Shown one piece after another: positions 6,711 to 10,147 of a stretch of DNA of 10,147 nucleotides. The DNA is from an uncultured Collinsella sp. (lineage in GTDB: Bacteria; Actinomycetota; Coriobacteriia; Coriobacteriales; Coriobacteriaceae), in contig URYU01000061.1 of assembly GCA_900552155.1 (NCBI GenBank), positions 1 to 10,147 of the forward strand, in the 5' to 3' direction. The notes beneath the pieces are model-generated. The model saw only the letters and a program-made list of their open reading frames with translations, did not search any database and was not told the DNA's origin. The translations under genes were made by a program, and so were the position numbers. Each line of letters begins with the position of its first letter. The first letter of the stretch is position 1.

Positions 6711-9700
6711 CTAGGCCCGCGGTACGATCGGGCGGTTAACTTTGGCTAGCATATCAGAAGCGCACGAATCGAGTGCCCAGCTCCGGAAAGCCGAGAACTC
6801 CATGCGCGAGCGCAAGCCCTCCAAATAGCGAATTGACCTGCTCAATTGCACACGGCCGGGGTTTTCGGCCATCGCGATGCGACGGGTGTCGTCAAACCCC
6901 GAAACGCGACAGAAACCAAGCTCTTCGAAGATTCCCAGGCCGCTTTCCACCGAGCGCTCGTCGACCGGCGTGCGGGCATCGATGGCAAGGCACATCTGCG
7001 CGATGTCGATATCGCTCGCGCTAAAGAAATCGTCCCCGGTCTTGCCGCGGTTGGAGCGCCACATGGTCTGCAGCGCTCGATAGAGCGTGACGAGTTCATC
7101 GCGCTCGGGCGCGTAGCAGTCGAGCAGGCGCTCGTTAATGCGAGCGTCACGCGACGAATAGAGCAAGTGAATCACGGCAGGTTGGCCGTCGCGACCGGCG
7201 CGTCCGCTCATCTGGTTAAATTCAATGCTGCCAAACGGCATGTGGTAGAGCACGACATGGCGAATATCGGGCAGGTTGACGCCCTCACCAAAGGCAGAGG
7301 TCGAAACGATGCAGCTGAGGCTTCCGTCACGAAACGCTTCCTCAACACGGCGACGATCGGAGCGCGCAAGCCCCGCGTTATAGAACGCGATGCGGGTCGC
7401 GCAATCGGGCACCCGCTTGCGCAGCGTCTTGGCAAGCGCCACGGACTGATCACGCGAGTTGACGTAGATGACGGTCTTCTCCCCCGTAGCCACGATTGAC
7501 ACCAGGCGGTTCTCGCGGCTCGCAAGATCTCGGTCATCCTCGAGCTGCAAGTTCTCGCGCACCGTCTCGTCGACCACCGTACGGGTAATCGGTAGAACAC
7601 GGGCGAGCTCGGCCACAACCGGAGCCGTTGCGGTGGCAGTCGCGGCCAGAACGACCGGGTCGCCCAGGGCCTTGAGGATATCGGGCATGTCGAGATAGGC
7701 GCTGCGGTCGCCGCCCTTGGCAAGACCGGCATGATGCGCCTCATCGATAACGACAAAACCGATGCGCCCCGAACGCGCAAAGCGGTCGCGGTGAATGGAC
7801 AGGAACTCGGGCGTCGTGAGCACGATGCCAGTGCGGCCCGAAGCCAAGCCGGCAAACACGTCATCGCGCGCCGCCTCCACGGTCTCGCCGGTCAGCACGC
7901 CCACGCCAATGCCGAGCGCGGCCATCGTCGACGAGAGGTGATAGGCCTGGTCGGCAACAAGCGCGCGCAGCGGATAGACAAAGATGCTCGCACGTCCGCG
8001 AAGCACCGCCTCACGCGCGGCATGCACATGGAAGATGAGCGACTTGCCGCGCCCCGTTCCCATAACGGCCAGAACACTTTGGTGATCGGCCAGGGCATCG
8101 AGCGCCTCGACCTGCGCGCGGTGCGGCTGGTTCGAGCCGATAAAGCTATGGATAAGCGAGCGCGTGAGCTCGGTATAGGAAAGCTGGGCGAGCGTCTCGC
8201 GCTTGCGCGACTCCAGGCGCAGGCCAGAATCCGCCGGCTGCACGCCACGACGAAGCTCGCATGCCGGATCGTCGACGCCGGGCAGCGTGGTATCGCGGAC
8301 CAGAACATCCTTGATCATGAGCTTGGGCTTCACACGCCCCTGCCAATGCTCGGCAACGGCCTCGAACACCAAGTCGACAGCGCTATCGCAGTTGATGAGC
8401 TTATCGATTTGCGGCACGCGGAACATGATGGCCGGCACGCTCGCGGCGCCATCGGTCGCCACAAAGCGCATGTGCTCGCCGGTTTTGCCCACCACGGCGC
8501 GATCGCACATCGTCACGCCCTCGGCAGCCAGCAGCGGCACCTTGTTGCCCTGGCCAAACGGCTCAAGACGGGAAATCTGCTCTATAGTCTCGATATTCAG
8601 CTCGGAAAGGTCGACCGTGGCGGCAACCTCGTCGATGTCTTCAAAGTCCTCAGCGGGAATCTCCGATAGCACGGCGGAAAGGCGACGACGGAATTCATCG
8701 AGCTTGGATGCCTCGATGGTCACACCCACCGCACCGGCATGTCCGCCGCGACGAATCAGCAGGTCGGAACAGCGCTCGACGGCGTCAAACAGGTTAACTT
8801 TGCCCACCGAGCGACCAGAGCCGCGCGCGATACCGTCCTCGATCGAGAACAGCAGCGCCGGCACGTGATAGCGGTTGGTCAGACGGCTTGCCACGATACC
8901 CTTGACGCCCTCGTGCCAGCCTTCGCCGCCCACAACGATCGCGCGCCCGCCGTCATAGGTCTCCTCGACCTTTGCCATGGCATCGCGCGTGAGCTCCGCC
9001 TCGATCTCACGGCGCTGGCGGTTGATTTCCTCGAGCTCAGCCGCCAGCGCGCTTGCTTCGATGGGATTGCGGGCAAGCAGCAGGTCGAGCGCCAGCTTGG
9101 GATCGGCCATGCGGCCGGCAGCGTTTAAGCGGGGAATGAGCGAGAATGACAGGCCATCCGCCGTAATGCTCGAAAGGTCCGCCTTGGCAAGCGCGGCAAG
9201 CGCGATATAGCCGGGGCGAGCGGTTACGCGCATCTGCTGGATGCCCTCGGCAACCAGCGCGCGGTTCTCGGGCGTGAGCGGCATCATGTCGGACACGGTG
9301 CCCAGCGCCGCGACCTCGATTAGCGAACGCCAATACGACGGCTTGCCCAGGCGCTCACCCAGGACTAGCACCAGCTTGAGCGCCACACCAGCACCGGCAA
9401 GCTCGCGCGAGGGGCCCTCGTCCTCGAGCTTGGGGTCGGTCAGGGGCACACCCTGCGGCACCTGGTCGGAGGGCTCGTGATGGTCCGTGACCACCAAATC
9501 GATCCCCAGGTCCTCCAAATAGGAAACCTCTTCCTTGGCGGCAATGCCGTTATCGACGGTCACGATCAGCTGGGGGCGAGCGAGCTCGTTAACGCGGTCG
9601 AGTGCCGCACGCGAAAGACCGTAGCCCTCATCAAAGCGATGCGGAATAAACGGCGTGACATCGGCGCCAAACGTGCGCAGCGCCTCGGTCAACAGGCAGG

Positions 9701-9998
9701 TCGACGTAATACCGTCAACGTCAAAATCGCCAAAGACTGCAATGTGCACGTGGTTGCGAATAGCACGCTCGACGCGGTCGGCAACGACCGACATGCCCGG
9801 GATAATGAGTGGGTCGGCCCAGTCGCGATCGAGCGAAGGTGTCAAAAACAATTGGCCCTCTTTGATGGAGTCAATGCCGTGCGCGACCATAATGCGCGCC
9901 ACCAGCCCGGGAATGCCCAGACCAGCCGAAAGCTCCTTTTCGAGCTCGGGGTTTTGCTGAGCGACCGCCCAGCGATGCGTCGTCTTAAGCGATGACAT
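6711..9998 (-). CDS. recJ: RecJ single-strand exonuclease fused to a RecQ-like SF2 helicase
   Basis: A 1095-residue protein joining two enzymes of DNA repair. Residues 1-~570 are RecJ, the 5'-3' single-strand DNA exonuclease: GDFDVDG at about 90-96 (metal-binding aspartates), VTVDNG near 146-151, the signature DHH at 172-174, the DHHA1 part with GWHEGVKGIVASRL and GGHAGAVG (418-425), and an OB-like region at about 480-570. Residues ~605-950 are an SF2 helicase: Q-motif-like NQPHRAQ, Walker A GTGRGKS (647-653), DEAH (752-755), TAT motif III, and QMSGRAGRDGQ as motif VI (929-939). The last ~130 residues (ERDELVTLYRAL, IFEELGF) resemble the end of the RecJ C-terminal domain of Firmicutes. No RecQ zinc cluster or HRDC domain is seen. 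The ATG at 9998 begins family-like sequence; the in-frame GTG at 10043 adds 15 unlikely residues and has a poorly spaced ribosome site. The weak AGGGG ahead of 9998 lies in a small hairpin. No frameshift is apparent, so the fusion looks native. Confidence 0.92.
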   Translation of the reverse strand: MSSLKTTHRWAVAQQNPELEKELSAGLGIPGLVARIMVAHGIDSIKEGQLFLTPSLDRDWADPLIIPGMSVVADRVERAIRNHVHIAVFGDFDVDGITSTCLLTEALRTFGADVTPFIPHRFDEGYGLSRAALDRVNELARPQLIVTVDNGIAAKEEVSYLEDLGIDLVVTDHHEPSDQVPQGVPLTDPKLEDEGPSRELAGAGVALKLVLVLGERLGKPSYWRSLIEVAALGTVSDMMPLTPENRALVAEGIQQMRVTARPGYIALAALAKADLSSITADGLSFSLIPRLNAAGRMADPKLALDLLLARNPIEASALAAELEEINRQRREIEAELTRDAMAKVEETYDGGRAIVVGGEGWHEGVKGIVASRLTNRYHVPALLFSIEDGIARGSGRSVGKVNLFDAVERCSDLLIRRGGHAGAVGVTIEASKLDEFRRRLSAVLSEIPAEDFEDIDEVAATVDLSELNIETIEQISRLEPFGQGNKVPLLAAEGVTMCDRAVVGKTGEHMRFVATDGAASVPAIMFRVPQIDKLINCDSAVDLVFEAVAEHWQGRVKPKLMIKDVLVRDTTLPGVDDPACELRRGVQPADSGLRLESRKRETLAQLSYTELTRSLIHSFIGSNQPHRAQVEALDALADHQSVLAVMGTGRGKSLIFHVHAAREAVLRGRASIFVYPLRALVADQAYHLSSTMAALGIGVGVLTGETVEAARDDVFAGLASGRTGIVLTTPEFLSIHRDRFARSGRIGFVVIDEAHHAGLAKGGDRSAYLDMPDILKALGDPVVLAATATATAPVVAELARVLPITRTVVDETVRENLQLEDDRDLASRENRLVSIVATGEKTVIYVNSRDQSVALAKTLRKRVPDCATRIAFYNAGLARSDRRRVEEAFRDGSLSCIVSTSAFGEGVNLPDIRHVVLYHMPFGSIEFNQMSGRAGRDGQPAVIHLLYSSRDARINERLLDCYAPERDELVTLYRALQTMWRSNRGKTGDDFFSASDIDIAQMCLAIDARTPVDERSVESGLGIFEELGFCRVSGFDDTRRIAMAENPGRVQLSRSIRYLEGLRSRMEFSAFRSWALDSCASDMLAKVNRPIVPRA

Positions 9999-10050
9999 AG
10001 GCACCCACCCCTGATAGGGGCAGGTCGCCGCGATACCTCTCACGGTTCAT
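9985..10050 (-). CDS. Possible 21-codon leader peptide overlapping the recJ start
   Basis: An ATG at 10050 opens a frame of 21 codons, MNRERYRGDLPLSGVGAYVI plus Ala, ending in TAA at 9985-9987. Its start has the better ribosome site of the region: AGAGGA nine bases before the ATG. The frame runs across the recJ start codon (9996-9998) and stops 14 nt inside recJ in another frame, the arrangement expected for translational coupling. The recJ ribosome site AGGGG lies in a hairpin that ribosomes on this ORF would open. The peptide itself matches nothing I know, and so short an ORF could be chance. Confidence 0.35.
   Translation of the reverse strand: MNRERYRGDLPLSGVGAYVIA
10008..10020 (-). promoter_or_regulatory. 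Hairpin covering the recJ ribosome binding site
   Basis: CCCCT and AGGGG form a perfect five-base stem with a three-base loop. On the minus strand the second arm, AGGGG, is the only Shine-Dalgarno-like sequence ahead of the recJ ATG, nine bases away. When folded, it would hide this site. Confidence 0.35.
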
Positions 10051-10070
10051 AGCGATGAGTCCTCTGTGTA

Positions 10071-10088
10071 TGCCCGCTTCGGCAGGCA
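10071..10088 (-). promoter_or_regulatory. 5' leader hairpin
   Basis: In the minus-strand transcript UGCCUGC and GCGGGCA pair over seven positions (one G-U) around a CGAA tetraloop. It lies between the -10 box and the AGAGGA of the leader ORF. No U-tract follows, so it is not a terminator; it may protect the mRNA 5' end. Confidence 0.4.
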
Positions 10089-10106
10089 GATCTGTTGAAC
10101 GGATTT

Positions 10107-10112
10107 ATTATA
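10107..10112 (-). promoter_or_regulatory. -10 box of the recJ-rel transcription unit
   Basis: The minus strand shows a perfect TATAAT about 57 bases before the leader ATG and about 109 before the recJ ATG. The bases where a -35 box should be are GC-rich with only a GATTTG-like match, so strength is uncertain. It is the only good -10 sequence seen ahead of recJ, rel and the hydrolase. Confidence 0.5.
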
Positions 10113-10147
10113 CCGTGCGGCGCGGACGCAAATCGCCGCAGCACGCC

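Noticed and set aside
5580-6749. Open plus-strand frame of 389 codons opposite rel
   Set aside because: It is antisense to the fully conserved hydrolase and synthetase domains of Rel; its protein resembles no family. GC-rich codon use leaves such frames open.
7731-8669. Open plus-strand frame of 312 codons opposite recJ-helicase
   Set aside because: Antisense to the nuclease-helicase linker and helicase motifs; no recognisable domain or ribosome site.
9999-10043. GTG at 10043 as the recJ start
   Set aside because: It adds 15 residues unlike the family and lies about 16 bases from AGAGGA, too far; that site fits the ATG at 10050 in another frame.
1-10147. A defence system, mobile element or gene cluster of a new kind
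   Set aside because: All complete genes are recognisable core metabolism, stringent response or repair genes; no transposase, integrase, toxin-antitoxin pair, CRISPR or phage gene is seen. The foreign left end looks like assembly chimerism.

Overview
The window is mostly one stretch of a GC-rich, Gram-positive-type chromosome (about 874-10147, all genes on the minus strand). Protein style, strong AGGAGG-type ribosome binding sites and the Firmicutes/Actinobacteria-type long Rel suggest a gut Coriobacteriia such as Collinsella; this is recognition from memory, not a database result. The first ~873 bases do not belong to it. They hold a Bacteroidales-like (Alistipes-like) 5' fragment of glutamate formimidoyltransferase with its own Bacteroidetes -7 promoter and an upstream terminator. 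Before that, at 1-~200, lies a fragment that reads on the minus strand as a GerA-family spore germination protein, which neither other lineage should carry. The simplest reading is a chimeric contig made of up to three source genomes.

Layout. 1-~201: gerA-like fragment (minus). 202-232: intrinsic terminator (plus). 375-382: Bacteroidetes -7 box. 409-873: 5' part of ftcD (plus). About 864-882: junction. 874-2247: transglutaminase-like cysteine-protease-fold protein (minus), cut at its 3' end by the junction; its frame then runs on, antisense through ftcD, to a chance stop at 403. 2284-2502: intergenic region with three hairpins, including a 131-nt nested palindrome that starts on the base after the fba stop codon. 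2503-3369: class II fructose-bisphosphate aldolase. 3563-4246: metallo-beta-lactamase-fold hydrolase. 4335-6695: bifunctional (p)ppGpp synthetase/hydrolase Rel. 6711-9998: a RecJ nuclease joined to a complete RecQ-like superfamily 2 helicase. 9985-10147: a structured leader with a good -10 box, a hairpin and a possible 21-codon leader ORF overlapping the recJ start.

How the genes work together. recJ-helicase, rel and the MBL hydrolase follow each other on one strand with gaps of 15 and 82 nt, so they probably form a transcription unit starting near 10100, with a terminator/attenuator hairpin between rel and the hydrolase. This would link single-strand DNA processing to the stringent response. 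fba has its own ribosome binding site and a candidate promoter. It ends in the palindrome, and the transglutaminase gene seems separately transcribed.

I see no CRISPR array, tRNA, rRNA, insertion sequence or phage gene. The features most worth attention are the RecJ-helicase architecture, the overlapping leader ORF at its start, the palindrome behind fba, and the assembly junctions.
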